Positions 27,453 through 37,723 of a stretch of DNA of 64,000 nt are shown here, piece after piece. Within the stretch, counting starts at the first letter, position 1; every line of letters begins with the position of its first letter. Made by a program: the position numbers and the translations under genes. The stretch comes from Pandoraea terrigena. Its GTDB lineage: Bacteria; Pseudomonadota; Gammaproteobacteria; Burkholderiales; Burkholderiaceae. The notes beneath the pieces were generated by a model. It saw only the letters and a program-made list of their open reading frames with translations, was not told where the DNA came from and ran no database searches. Location of the stretch: positions 62,001 to 126,000 of the forward strand of contig NZ_CABPRU010000008.1 of NCBI RefSeq assembly GCF_902459705.1, read 5' to 3'.

Positions 27453-28376
27453 TCAGTGATTGAGCTGGGAAAACTGTGCCGGCGTGACTGCTTTGCCGTC
27501 CAGCAATAGTTCATGAATGACGACGGCGTTCGCGTCGCCACAAACGCCAAGGAGCGCATTATCCACTACTTGCAGTCCGCAGGGCAAACCGGCGGGTGCG
27601 GGCGCGCGTGACAAACGGGCGCGCGTGACGACCCAACGGCGGTCCGCCAGGTCGGTGAACGCCCCCGGATAGGGCGGTGCGACCGCGCGAATCAGGTTGT
27701 AGACGTCCTTCGCGGGCTTCGTCCAGTCGATGCGGCCGTCTTCCGGCTTGCGTCCGCCGAAGTAGCTGCCCGCGGCCAGTTCGTTGGTCTGTCGCGGCGC
27801 CGTGCCGGCGATCAGGCCGGGCAGACAGCGCCAGAGCGTCTGCTCGGCGGCAACGGTGACCTTCTCGAAGACCTCGCCCGCCGTGTCGTCCGGCAGGATC
27901 GGCACGGCGGCCTGGTCGATGATGGCGCCGGCGTCCGGCTTGGCGGCCATCTCGTGCAGCGTTGCCCCGGTTTCCGTTTCGCCCTGCAAAACCGCCCAGT
28001 TCACGGGCACGCGGCCGCGATACTTCGGCAGCAGCGAACCGTGCATGTTGAACGCGCCGCGCGGGGCGAGGTCGAGCACCGCCACGGGAATCATGTGACG
28101 GTAGTAGAAGGAAAAGATGAAGTCCGGGGCGATGGCGCGGATGCGGGCGGCGAGCGCGGGATCGGCCGGGTCGTCGGGGGTGACGACCGGGATGCCGTGC
28201 TCGGCGGCGACACTGGCCACGCTGCCGAACCAGATATTCTCGTTCGGATTGTCCTGGTGCGTGACGACGAGCGCGACGTCGACGCCGCGTGCGAGCAGGA
28301 CCTGCAGGCAGCGCACGCCCACGTTGTGATAGGCGAAGACGACGGCCTTGGCGGCTGGGGTCACTTGGGCGTTCAT
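27453..28376 (-). CDS. UDP-L-Ara4N formyltransferase (ArnA N-terminal domain as a separate protein)
   Basis: 307 residues of the methionyl-tRNA formyltransferase-like fold, corresponding to the N-terminal half of ArnA. It transfers formyl from 10-formyl-THF to UDP-L-Ara4N. Catalytic features are FNMHGSLLPKYRGRVPVNW (Asn and His) and KPDAGAIIDQ (Asp). Its ATG overlaps the arnC stop in the sequence ATGA, so translation is coupled. The long open frame above 28376 is arnC read in another frame. Confidence 0.93.
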   Translation of the reverse strand: MNAQVTPAAKAVVFAYHNVGVRCLQVLLARGVDVALVVTHQDNPNENIWFGSVASVAAEHGIPVVTPDDPADPALAARIRAIAPDFIFSFYYRHMIPVAVLDLAPRGAFNMHGSLLPKYRGRVPVNWAVLQGETETGATLHEMAAKPDAGAIIDQAAVPILPDDTAGEVFEKVTVAAEQTLWRCLPGLIAGTAPRQTNELAAGSYFGGRKPEDGRIDWTKPAKDVYNLIRAVAPPYPGAFTDLADRRWVVTRARLSRAPAPAGLPCGLQVVDNALLGVCGDANAVVIHELLLDGKAVTPAQFSQLNH

Positions 28377-29395
28377 GAGGCGTGCGATCCCAGTTCCGTG
28401 GCGCCAGTCGCCTGGCGCACGCTCGACGCGGCGCCGGCGCCCTTGTCCGGATGGCCGGAAGACGGCTCTTCCAGCACGGCTTGCACCAGATAGCGCGGAC
28501 GCTGGCGAACCTGCTGATAAATGCGGCCGATGTACTCGCCGAGCAGGCCCATGCCGAACAGGATTACGCCCAGCAGGCAGAACGTGACGGCGAACAGCGT
28601 AAACACGCCCTGGACTTCCGAGCCAAAGAGGAAGCGGCGGGCCATCAGCACGACGAACAGCACACCGGAGGCCGCCGACAGGGAAATGCCGACGCCCGAG
28701 AGCCACTGCAACGGCACCACCGAGAAGCCGGTGACGAGGTCGAAATTCAGGCGAATCAGGCTATAGAGCGAATACTTCGACTCGCCGGCGAAGCGCTCCT
28801 CGTGGGCGACATCGACTTCGGTGGGGTTTTGCGCGAACGTGTAGGCGAGCGCGGGAATGAACGTATTGATCTCGCGGCACTGATTGACCGTGTCGACGAT
28901 ATGACGACTATAGCCGCGCAGCATGCAGCCCTGGTCGGTCATGCGGATGTGCGTGATGCGCTCGCGCAGGCGGTTCATGGCGCGCGAGGCGCGGCGGCGG
29001 AACCACGTGTCCTGACGGTTCATGCGCACCGTACCCACGTAGTCGTGTCCGGCCGCCAGTTGCTCGACGAGCTTGCCAATTTCCTCCGGCGGATTCTGCA
29101 GATCGGCGTCGAGCGTCACGACCCATTCGCCGCGCGTGTGTTCGAAGCCGGCCAGGATGGCCATGTGTTGTCCATAGTTGCCGTTGAACAGCACGACGCG
29201 CGTTGTGTCCGGGCGCGCGCGGTATTGCTCGGCGAGCAGCGCGGCCGAGCGGTCGCGGCTGCCGTCGTTGACGAACACCACTTCATAAGCCACGCCCAGC
29301 TTGTCGAGCGCCGGATACAGCCGGGCGAAGAGGGCGGCGAGTCCGGCCTCTTCGTTATAGACCGGGATGACGATGGAGAGTTGTGGACAATTCAT
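28373..29395 (-). CDS. arnC: Undecaprenyl-phosphate 4-deoxy-4-formamido-L-arabinose transferase
   Basis: 340-residue GT2 glycosyltransferase. The N-terminal GT-A domain starts LSIVIPVYNEEAGL and has TLDADLQNPPEE (DxD). Two membrane segments (about residues 235-300) anchor it in the inner membrane. It moves formylated L-Ara4N to undecaprenyl phosphate. Both ends overlap neighbours by ATGA (arnB upstream, formyltransferase downstream). Confidence 0.94.
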   Translation of the reverse strand: MNCPQLSIVIPVYNEEAGLAALFARLYPALDKLGVAYEVVFVNDGSRDRSAALLAEQYRARPDTTRVVLFNGNYGQHMAILAGFEHTRGEWVVTLDADLQNPPEEIGKLVEQLAAGHDYVGTVRMNRQDTWFRRRASRAMNRLRERITHIRMTDQGCMLRGYSRHIVDTVNQCREINTFIPALAYTFAQNPTEVDVAHEERFAGESKYSLYSLIRLNFDLVTGFSVVPLQWLSGVGISLSAASGVLFVVLMARRFLFGSEVQGVFTLFAVTFCLLGVILFGMGLLGEYIGRIYQQVRQRPRYLVQAVLEEPSSGHPDKGAGAASSVRQATGATELGSHAS

Positions 29396-30558
29396 TTTTG
29401 ATGTTCGGCGCAGAGGGCATTGACGGCGTCGCAGACGCGCACGACGTCGGCGTCCGTCATGGCGGGGAAGAGGGGCAATGTCAGGATCGCACGGCCCAGG
29501 CGCTCCGTATGCGGGAACTGCCCTTCCCGGAAGCCTAGCGCGCGGTAGAGGGTGAACAGGTGGATGGCCGGATAGTGCACGCCGCTGCCGATGCCACGTG
29601 CCTTGAGCTTTTCCATGAAGCCCGCGCGGTCGATCGTGAGGTGCGCCAGCGGCAGCTCGACCTGGAACATGTGCCAGTTCGAGTGCGTGAAGTCGGCGCG
29701 CGGCAGGCCGAGGCCCAGCGCCACGGCCGGACCGCCCGCGAGCGTGTCGAAGTACTGTCGCGCGAGCGCTGTGCGACGGCGGTTGAATTCGGCCAGATGC
29801 GGCATCTGGCCGAGGCCGACGCGTGCGGCGACGTCGGTGAGGTTGAACTTGCCGCCGAGCACATCGACATCCATGCCATCGAGGCCGGTGCGGGTCACGC
29901 CCTGCAGGCGATACTTCTCGGCCAGACGCGCTTCGTCCTCGTTGTTGAAGACGAGCGCACCGCCTTCGATGGAGGTCAGGTTCTTGTTGGCGTGGAAGCT
30001 GAACGAGACGAGGTCGCCGAAGGCGCCGATGCGCTTGCCGCCCCAGGTCGAGCCCATCGCTTGCGCGGCGTCCTCGATCACGCGCAGGTTGTAACGTCGC
30101 GCGATGTCGTACAGCCGGTCCATGTCGAGCGGCAGCCCGGCGAGATAGACGGGGATGATCGCGCGCGTCTTGGACGTGATCGCCTTTTCGAGCAGATCGA
30201 GATCGAGATTGCGGGTGGCCGGGTCGACGTCGACGAACACGGGGGTTGCGCCGACTTCCAGGATCACGTTGGCCGTGGCGACCCACGACAGCGGCGTGGT
30301 GATGACTTCGTCACCGTCTTGCACGCCGGCCAGGCGCAGGCCGATTTCGAGCGTTGCGGTACCTGAGTTGAAGACGCGTACGGGGCGCCCGCCGAAATAG
30401 TCGGACAGGGCCTTCTCGAAGGCCTGCACTTGCGGGCCCGAGGTGATCCAGCCGGAGCGCAGCACCTCGGCGACGCCGTCGATGGTGGCGTCGTCGATGC
30501 TCGGCCGGGTGAACGGCAGGAACGGTAGATTCGGTTGGGCGGTTGCCGAGTCGCTCAT
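29392..30558 (-). CDS. arnB: UDP-4-amino-4-deoxy-L-arabinose-oxoglutarate aminotransferase
   Basis: 388-residue PLP-dependent DegT/DnrJ/EryC1 aminotransferase. It converts the 4-keto pentose to UDP-L-Ara4N using glutamate. It has SGTATLEIGLRLAG, VIEDAAQAMG (Asp binding the PLP nitrogen) and SFHANKNLTSIEGG, with Lys forming the Schiff base. The ATG at 30558 is in the usual place before LPFTRPSIDD. It shares an ATGA overlap with arnC. Confidence 0.94.
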   Translation of the reverse strand: MSDSATAQPNLPFLPFTRPSIDDATIDGVAEVLRSGWITSGPQVQAFEKALSDYFGGRPVRVFNSGTATLEIGLRLAGVQDGDEVITTPLSWVATANVILEVGATPVFVDVDPATRNLDLDLLEKAITSKTRAIIPVYLAGLPLDMDRLYDIARRYNLRVIEDAAQAMGSTWGGKRIGAFGDLVSFSFHANKNLTSIEGGALVFNNEDEARLAEKYRLQGVTRTGLDGMDVDVLGGKFNLTDVAARVGLGQMPHLAEFNRRRTALARQYFDTLAGGPAVALGLGLPRADFTHSNWHMFQVELPLAHLTIDRAGFMEKLKARGIGSGVHYPAIHLFTLYRALGFREGQFPHTERLGRAILTLPLFPAMTDADVVRVCDAVNALCAEHQK

Positions 30559-30649
30559 GATGTAAGACCAAGCCTCAGATAAGCAGGGGGAAAAGCGCCA
30601 GCGCTTGCGTGTTGCGGCGCGTCCGTGAATTCGATCCGCGTTGGCAGTC

Positions 30650-31021
30650 TCAACTGCGCGCCAGGATATAAACGCCGACCAGGATGATGCCGATCGCCAC
30701 GACGCGTTGCATCGACAGCGTTTCGCCAAACAGATACCACGCGGCAACGGCATTCACGACGTAGCCGAGCGAGAGCATCGGGTAGGCGATCGAGACCTCG
30801 ACGCGCGAGAGTGCCAGAATCCAGACCACGACGCTGATCGCATAGCATACGAGCCCGCCCATGATCGGCACTTGCGTAGCGAGCTTGATGCCGATGGGTA
30901 CGATGTTGGCGCGCGTGAATTCGAGCGCACCGATCGAGCCGGCGCCGGCCTTGAGCAGCAACTGGGCGCACGCATTGAGCAGCACGCCTGTGAGAATAAG
31001 CGAAAACGTAGCGAGATTCAT
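30650..31021 (-). CDS. EamA/SMR-like small membrane protein, probable L-Ara4N-phosphoundecaprenol flippase subunit
   Basis: 123 residues with four predicted membrane segments. The sequence resembles ArnE/ArnF of the EmrE-like superfamily, which flip undecaprenyl-phosphate-L-Ara4N across the inner membrane. Visible features are LLLKAGAG in helix 1 and AYPMLSLGYVVNAVAAWYLFGE in helices 3-4. E. coli has two genes (arnE and arnF) but only one is present here, so a homodimer or a partner elsewhere is implied. It lies between arnT and arnB with gaps of 113 and 91 bases. The ATG at 31021 is preferred over 31135. Confidence 0.85.
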   Translation of the reverse strand: MNLATFSLILTGVLLNACAQLLLKAGAGSIGALEFTRANIVPIGIKLATQVPIMGGLVCYAISVVVWILALSRVEVSIAYPMLSLGYVVNAVAAWYLFGETLSMQRVVAIGIILVGVYILARS

Positions 31022-31134
31022 GGAACGTTTGTGAACAATTATGGGTGCCGCAAATTGGCTGGCGCTTAGTTTCCCGAAGCGCGTCAGCCGTTCTTTTGCC
31101 TTCGACCGAACGGATCCGGAGATCGCTAGGTGCA

Positions 31135-32895
31135 CTATTTTACGTTGTCTTCTACCTGGGGTTTGGCGATCACGACGCGGCGGGCGTCACGCGCGATGAT
31201 CCGCATCGGCAAGTGCGCGGATTCGAGCTTGCCGAACGTGTCCGGATCCACCAGCGCGAGCGCTTTCGGATCGGCGCGCCAGCGGGCGTAGAAGTCGTCG
31301 AGCGTGGGCAGCCATTTCTGCGGCTCCTGCTTGACGCCGAATTCGAGTTCGTCCGGGTGCTGCACCATGATCATCGTATGGCCGAGGTAGTAAGGCATCG
31401 TGTGATCGAGCACATTCACGGAATAGAACGGCACGTTCGGCCCAAGCCGCTGCATTTCCGCCTGGATCGCCGGCACGAGCAACACCCCCGAGCTTTGGCG
31501 GCCGAACACTTCGTGTCCCATGCCACCGACGCTCACGAGCAACAGCATGGCGCCGGCAAAGGTGAGCAGTGCGCGCCGCGCGCTGTGCCGCGCCAGCCGC
31601 CATGCCACAAGCGTGCCGACCAGGCCGATGCCAACGGCAACATACAGCCAGATCTGGAAGGCCTTGTACAACTCGTTCGGATTACGCACGCTTCCGGGGC
31701 GTCCCGCGAAGATGGCCACCATCACGAGCGCGGCGATCAGCAGGATCGCATATCCGGCCAGATGCACGCGTACCGTGTCGCGGCGCAACTGCGCCAGATA
31801 CAGGCCGAAGAGCAGCGACATGGCCGGCGCGATGGGCAACAGATACGAGATCAGCTTCGAGTGCGAGGCGCTGAAGAACACGAAGATGAAACCCGACCAC
31901 ACCCACAGCATCAGCGTGGGGGCGAAGCCGTTGGGCTGACGGGGCATGCGCAGCGTGGCGCGTACGGTGCCCGGCAGGATCGAGAGCCAGGGCAGGAAGC
32001 CGACGAGGAACACGGGCACGAAGTACCACGGCGCGCCATCGCGGTTATGGCCCTCCATCGCAAAGCGCCGGAAGTGCTCGTTGATGAAGAAGAAGTCGAA
32101 GAATTCGGGGTTGCGCAGTTGCACCAGGACGAACCACGGGGCCGCGATCGCGAAAAAGACGATCAGGCCGCTGCCCAGGTACAGGCGCCGCCACAAGGTC
32201 CAGTCCCGCGCGATGAGCGTATAGAGGACAAGCACGGCGCCCGGCAGCACAACACCGACGAGTCCCTTGCTCAGCACGGCAAGCGCCATGGCCGCCCAGC
32301 ACAGCCACATCCAGCCACGCACGGCGGGGCGCGCGAGGCCGGGCCGCTGGGCGAGCAGCAGCGCGCACAGCGAGAGTCCCATGAAAAACGACAAGCCCAT
32401 GTCGAGCACGTTGAAGTGCCCGAGCAGCGACCACAACGGCGCGCTGGCGAGTGCTACGGCCGCGAACAGGCCAACCCGGGCATTGAACACCCGCCGGCCG
32501 GTATAGCCGACCATCAGCACGCCCGCGAACCCAGTGAGCGCGGTCCATAGCCGCGCTTGCCATTCGCCAAGCCCGAATGCCGCGAACGTGAGCGCATTCA
32601 TCCACGTTTGCATCGGCGGCTTCTCGAAATACTTGTAGCCGTTGTATCGCGGCGTGATCCAGTCGCCCGTGGCCCACATTTCGCGCGCCATTTCCGCGTA
32701 GCGGCCTTCGTCGCTCGCAATCAGGTGGCGGTAGTCGAGCACGCCGAACCACACGAGCGCAAAGGCGATGAGCAGCAGCCAGAAGGCGGCGGGTGAGAGC
32801 GGGTAGGACGTGGGCGGCGCGTTGGGCGCGCACAGGGGCGGCGTCGCGAGGGGGGCGGCGGCCGGCAGGCCGGTAGCGAGCGGGCGGCGGCTCAC
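31135..32895 (-). CDS. arnT: 4-amino-4-deoxy-L-arabinose lipid A transferase (ArnT family)
   Basis: 586-residue GT-C glycosyltransferase (PMT/ArnT family). It moves L-Ara4N from undecaprenyl phosphate to lipid A on the periplasmic side, lowering negative charge and giving cationic-peptide resistance. About 12 membrane segments. The first periplasmic loop carries the conserved acidic DEGRYAEMAREM and the YFEKPPMQTWMNA segment. The protein is somewhat longer than enterobacterial ArnT (about 550) owing to a Pro/Ala-rich N-terminus. Its start overlaps the preceding gene's stop by four bases. Confidence 0.92.
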   Translation of the reverse strand: MSRRPLATGLPAAAPLATPPLCAPNAPPTSYPLSPAAFWLLLIAFALVWFGVLDYRHLIASDEGRYAEMAREMWATGDWITPRYNGYKYFEKPPMQTWMNALTFAAFGLGEWQARLWTALTGFAGVLMVGYTGRRVFNARVGLFAAVALASAPLWSLLGHFNVLDMGLSFFMGLSLCALLLAQRPGLARPAVRGWMWLCWAAMALAVLSKGLVGVVLPGAVLVLYTLIARDWTLWRRLYLGSGLIVFFAIAAPWFVLVQLRNPEFFDFFFINEHFRRFAMEGHNRDGAPWYFVPVFLVGFLPWLSILPGTVRATLRMPRQPNGFAPTLMLWVWSGFIFVFFSASHSKLISYLLPIAPAMSLLFGLYLAQLRRDTVRVHLAGYAILLIAALVMVAIFAGRPGSVRNPNELYKAFQIWLYVAVGIGLVGTLVAWRLARHSARRALLTFAGAMLLLVSVGGMGHEVFGRQSSGVLLVPAIQAEMQRLGPNVPFYSVNVLDHTMPYYLGHTMIMVQHPDELEFGVKQEPQKWLPTLDDFYARWRADPKALALVDPDTFGKLESAHLPMRIIARDARRVVIAKPQVEDNVK

Positions 32896-33278
32896 TCAGT
32901 CGCCTCGGTTTCGATGAGCAGGGCGAGTACGACGCGGCGTCCTTCGCTCATCAGGATGTTGTACGTGCGGCAGGCGGCCTGCGTGTCCATGGAGTCGACA
33001 CCGACGCGCTGGCTGGTGAGCGACGTGGTCAGCCGCGGGTGCGCGAAGCGCAGGCGGTCGCCGCTGCCGAAGATCACGACTTCGGGATCAAGCGCGCGCA
33101 ATTGATCGAAATGGGCGGATTCCAGTGCGTCGAAACGCGAGACTGGCCAGGCCTGGATCTCGCCCTCGGGCGCAATGATCACGCTGTGCTCGTGACGAAT
33201 CTTGTTGACCTCGACATAGCCCGGGCCGTAGCCGGTGACCGTGTTCAATGCTTGCGACGGGTCTTGATGCAGTTTCAC
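32892..33278 (-). CDS. Mth938-like domain (DUF498) protein
   Basis: 128 residues of the Mth938/NDUFAF3-like fold. Typical segments are YGPGYVEVNKIRHEHSVIIAP, DPEVVIFGSGDRLRFAHP and MDTQAACRTYNILMSEGRRV. The biochemical role of bacterial members is unknown. It overlaps arnT by ATGA, so it is probably the first gene of the arn transcript here. That looks like operon history more than a role in lipid A modification. Confidence 0.88.
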   Translation of the reverse strand: MKLHQDPSQALNTVTGYGPGYVEVNKIRHEHSVIIAPEGEIQAWPVSRFDALESAHFDQLRALDPEVVIFGSGDRLRFAHPRLTTSLTSQRVGVDSMDTQAACRTYNILMSEGRRVVLALLIETEATE

Positions 33279-33412
33279 TTTCGAAAGATTCCCTACCCGG
33301 TGCTTGCCCGGGGGTGGATGAGCGTCGGCGGATCGATCAACGGGCGGGCATCTTGCCTCGCGTGGCGCAAACCGTCAATGATGCATTGCCGAACTCTGTC
33401 ATAATTGGCTAA

Positions 33413-33446
33413 ATTATAGCTTTTTGCCGTACGCAGCACGGCAAAA
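33413..33446. promoter_or_regulatory. AT-rich promoter region between the arn operon and alaA
   Basis: Within the 321-base gap 33279-33599 this is the only conspicuous signal. On the minus strand TATAAT (33418-33413) could drive the arn operon with a leader of about 128 bases; no clear -35 is seen. Adjacent is a perfect inverted repeat TTTTGCCGT / ACGGCAAAA (33422-33430 / 33438-33446), a good operator candidate. I see no other gene in the gap, and I could not recognise a PmrA or PhoP box. Confidence 0.45.
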
Positions 33447-33599
33447 CCGTTGCAGTGCGGCATTTGCCACGCCGAAACCGGGGAAATGCGGTGCCATGTG
33501 CGCTTCGCGCGCATCGCCGTCCGACCGCCGGAGCGTCGTGCGTCCCGCCTGCTGCCGGCTCGTCCGGATCCTGCGCCGTCCGCCAAGACCACAACCGCC

Positions 33600-34826
33600 G
33601 TGAAACCGATCCTCAAATCGCTGAAATTGCAGAATGTCTGCTACGACATTCGTGGGCCCGTGCTCGAACATGCCAAGCGCATGGAAGACGAAGGTCATCG
33701 CGTCATCAAACTGAACATTGGGAATCTGGCGCCGTTCGGTTTCGAGCCGCCCGACGAGATCGTGCAGGACATGATCCGAAATCTGCCGAATTCGGCGGGT
33801 TACTCGGATTCGCGGGGCGTGTTCGCGGCGCGCAAGGCGATCATGCACTACTGCCAGCAAAAGCGCATCAAGGACGTCCAGCTCGACGACATCTACCTCG
33901 GCAACGGGGCGTCCGAGCTGATCGTGATGGCCATGCAGGCGCTGCTCAACGACGGCGACGAAGTGCTCGTGCCCGCGCCCGACTACCCGCTCTGGACGGC
34001 CGCCGTCAGCCTGTCGGGCGGCACGCCGGTGCATTACGTCTGTGACGAGCAGGCCGACTGGCAGCCGGACCTGGCGGATATCCGCAAGAAGATCACGCCG
34101 AATACGCGGGCGATCGTCATCATCAACCCGAACAACCCGACCGGGGCACTGTACTCGGACGAACTCCTGAAAGACATTGTCGCCCTCGCGCGCGAGCACA
34201 AGCTCATCATTTATGCCGACGAGATCTACGACAAGATCGTCTACGACGGCGCCGAGCATACCTCGATCGGCTCGCTCTCCGAAGACGTGCTCACCATTAC
34301 GTTCAACGGCCTGTCCAAGAGCTATCGCGCGTGCGGCTACCGCTCGGGCTGGATGGTCGTGTCGGGCGACAAGCGTCCGGCGTGCGACTACATCGAAGGG
34401 TTGAACATCCTGGCCTCGATGCGCCTGTGCCCGAACGTGCCAGGCCAGTACGCCATCCAGACGGCGCTAGGCGGCTACCAGAGCATCAAGGACCTGATCG
34501 TGCCGGGCGGGCGCCTGTACGAGCAGCGCGAGATCGCGCACCGCATGCTCACCGACATTCCCGGCGTGACCTGTGTGAAGCCGAAGGCCGCGCTGTACCT
34601 GTTCCCGCGTCTCGATCCGGCGGTGTACCCCATCGCCAACGATCAGGACTTCATCCTCCAGTTGCTGCTCGAAGAGAAGGTCCTGCTGGTGCAGGGCAGC
34701 GGCTTCAACTGGATGCATCCCGACCATTTCCGCGTGGTGTTCCTGCCTCACGAGGGCGACCTGGAAGACGCCATCAGTCGCATTGCCCGCTTCCTTGACG
34801 GTTATCGCCGTCGCCACGGCAAGTGA
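33600..34826 (+). CDS. alaA: Aminotransferase, alanine-pyruvate type (AlaA-like)
   Basis: 408-residue class I PLP aminotransferase similar to E. coli AlaA (YfbQ), which makes alanine from pyruvate and glutamate. It has IKLNIGNLAPFGFEPP, NPNNPTGALYS, YADEIYDKIVYDG and the Schiff-base lysine in NGLSKSYRACGYRSGW. The frame is open upstream to 33450, but homology begins at the GTG at 33600 (KPILKSLKLQNVCYDIRGPV). It is the first gene in a rightward run with hom and thrC, 37 bases before hom. Confidence 0.91.
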   Translation: MKPILKSLKLQNVCYDIRGPVLEHAKRMEDEGHRVIKLNIGNLAPFGFEPPDEIVQDMIRNLPNSAGYSDSRGVFAARKAIMHYCQQKRIKDVQLDDIYLGNGASELIVMAMQALLNDGDEVLVPAPDYPLWTAAVSLSGGTPVHYVCDEQADWQPDLADIRKKITPNTRAIVIINPNNPTGALYSDELLKDIVALAREHKLIIYADEIYDKIVYDGAEHTSIGSLSEDVLTITFNGLSKSYRACGYRSGWMVVSGDKRPACDYIEGLNILASMRLCPNVPGQYAIQTALGGYQSIKDLIVPGGRLYEQREIAHRMLTDIPGVTCVKPKAALYLFPRLDPAVYPIANDQDFILQLLLEEKVLLVQGSGFNWMHPDHFRVVFLPHEGDLEDAISRIARFLDGYRRRHGK

Positions 34827-34863
34827 TGCGCGCCAACCGATTTCGACTTTTGAGTAAAACTGC

Positions 34864-36174
<1,311 letters not shown>

Positions 36175-36214
36175 GCGCCGGCCACACGAACCGATACGAC
36201 AGGACACGACCCAC

Positions 36215-37681
36215 ATGAAATACATTTCCACGCGCGGCGCGGGCCTGACCTCGGGCGAGCCGCAATCGTTCTCCAGCATTCTGCTTGGCGGCCTGGCCCC
36301 GGATGGCGGCCTCTATCTGCCGACGCAATACCCGCAGGTGACGGCCGACGAACTGCGCGTCTGGCGCCAGTTGTCATACGCCGAACTGGCCGCGAAGGTG
36401 CTGGCCAAATTCGCGGGTGACATTCCGGCCGAGATCCTGGCCGACCTGACGGCACGCACCTACACCGCCGAGGTGTACCGCAACGTGCGTCCGGGCGAGG
36501 ATGCTGCCGAGATCACGCCACTGCTGCCGCTGGGGGTCGAAGGGGGCACGCAGCTCTCGCTGCTGGCGCTCTCGAATGGCCCGACGCTGGCGTTCAAGGA
36601 CATGGCCATGCAGTTGCTGGGCAACCTGTTCGAGTATGCCCTGGCGCAGCACGGCGATGCGCTCAACATTCTCGGTGCGACGTCCGGCGACACCGGTAGC
36701 GCGGCCGAGTATGCCATGCGCGGCAAGGAAGGCATTCGCGTGTTCATGCTCTCGCCTGCGGGCAAGATGAGTGCGTTCCAGACGGCCCAGATGTACAGCC
36801 TGCAGGATCCGAACATCTTCAACCTCGCGGTCGAAGGCGTGTTCGACGACGCGCAGGACATCGTCAAGGCGGTGTCGAACGATCATGCCTACAAGGCGCG
36901 CTACAAGATCGGCACGGTCAATTCGATCAACTGGGCGCGTGTCGTGGCGCAGGTCGTCTATTACTTCAAGGGCTACTTCGCGGCCACGGGCGGCAAGTCG
37001 GGCCAGGACGGCGAGGTGTCGTTCACGGTGCCGTCGGGCAACTTCGGCAACGTGTGCGCGGGCCATATCGCGCGCATGATGGGCCTGCCGATTCGCAAGC
37101 TGGTCGTGGCGACGAACGAAAACGACGTGCTCGACGAGTTCTTCCGCACTGGCCACTACCGCGTGCGCAAGTCCGCCGAGACGTTCCACACCAGTAGCCC
37201 GAGCATGGATATCTCGAAGGCGTCGAACTTCGAGCGTTTCCTGTTCGATCTGCTCGGCCGCGATGCGCAGGCGACGGCCGCGCTGCTCTCGAAAGTCGAG
37301 CGCGAAGGCGGCTTCGACCTGTCGGGCACCGAGGCCTTCGCCCGTGTGGCGCAGTTCGGTTTCGTCTCGGGGCGCAGCACGCACGCCGATCGCGTGGCAA
37401 CGATCCAGGACGTGGCCACGCGCTACGATGTGGTCATCGACACCCACACGGCCGACGGCGTGAAGGTCGCGCGCGAAGCGCTCGAGCCCGGCGTACCGAT
37501 GGTGGTGCTCGAGACGGCCCAGCCCGCAAAGTTTGCCGAGACGATTCGCGAGGCCTTGCATCGCGAGCCGCCGCGTCCGGCCGGATTCGAGCAGCTCGAA
37601 TCGCTGCCGCAGCGCTGCGAGACGGTGCCGAACGACGTCGCGAGCGTGAAGGCCTATATCGCCGAGCACACCGGCCTGTAA
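36215..37681 (+). CDS. thrC: Threonine synthase
   Basis: 488-residue PLP enzyme converting O-phosphohomoserine to threonine. The N-terminal MKYISTRGAG is typical of the long proteobacterial form. The PLP lysine is in GPTLAFKDMAMQ, phosphate contacts are in ATSGDTGSAA, and VPSGNFGNVCAGH is conserved. Operon partner of hom. Confidence 0.97.
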   Translation: MKYISTRGAGLTSGEPQSFSSILLGGLAPDGGLYLPTQYPQVTADELRVWRQLSYAELAAKVLAKFAGDIPAEILADLTARTYTAEVYRNVRPGEDAAEITPLLPLGVEGGTQLSLLALSNGPTLAFKDMAMQLLGNLFEYALAQHGDALNILGATSGDTGSAAEYAMRGKEGIRVFMLSPAGKMSAFQTAQMYSLQDPNIFNLAVEGVFDDAQDIVKAVSNDHAYKARYKIGTVNSINWARVVAQVVYYFKGYFAATGGKSGQDGEVSFTVPSGNFGNVCAGHIARMMGLPIRKLVVATNENDVLDEFFRTGHYRVRKSAETFHTSSPSMDISKASNFERFLFDLLGRDAQATAALLSKVEREGGFDLSGTEAFARVAQFGFVSGRSTHADRVATIQDVATRYDVVIDTHTADGVKVAREALEPGVPMVVLETAQPAKFAETIREALHREPPRPAGFEQLESLPQRCETVPNDVASVKAYIAEHTGL

Positions 37682-37723
37682 GGCGGCGCTCGTCCTGCCC
37701 CCTGACTTCCCCGCGCCTTCGAC

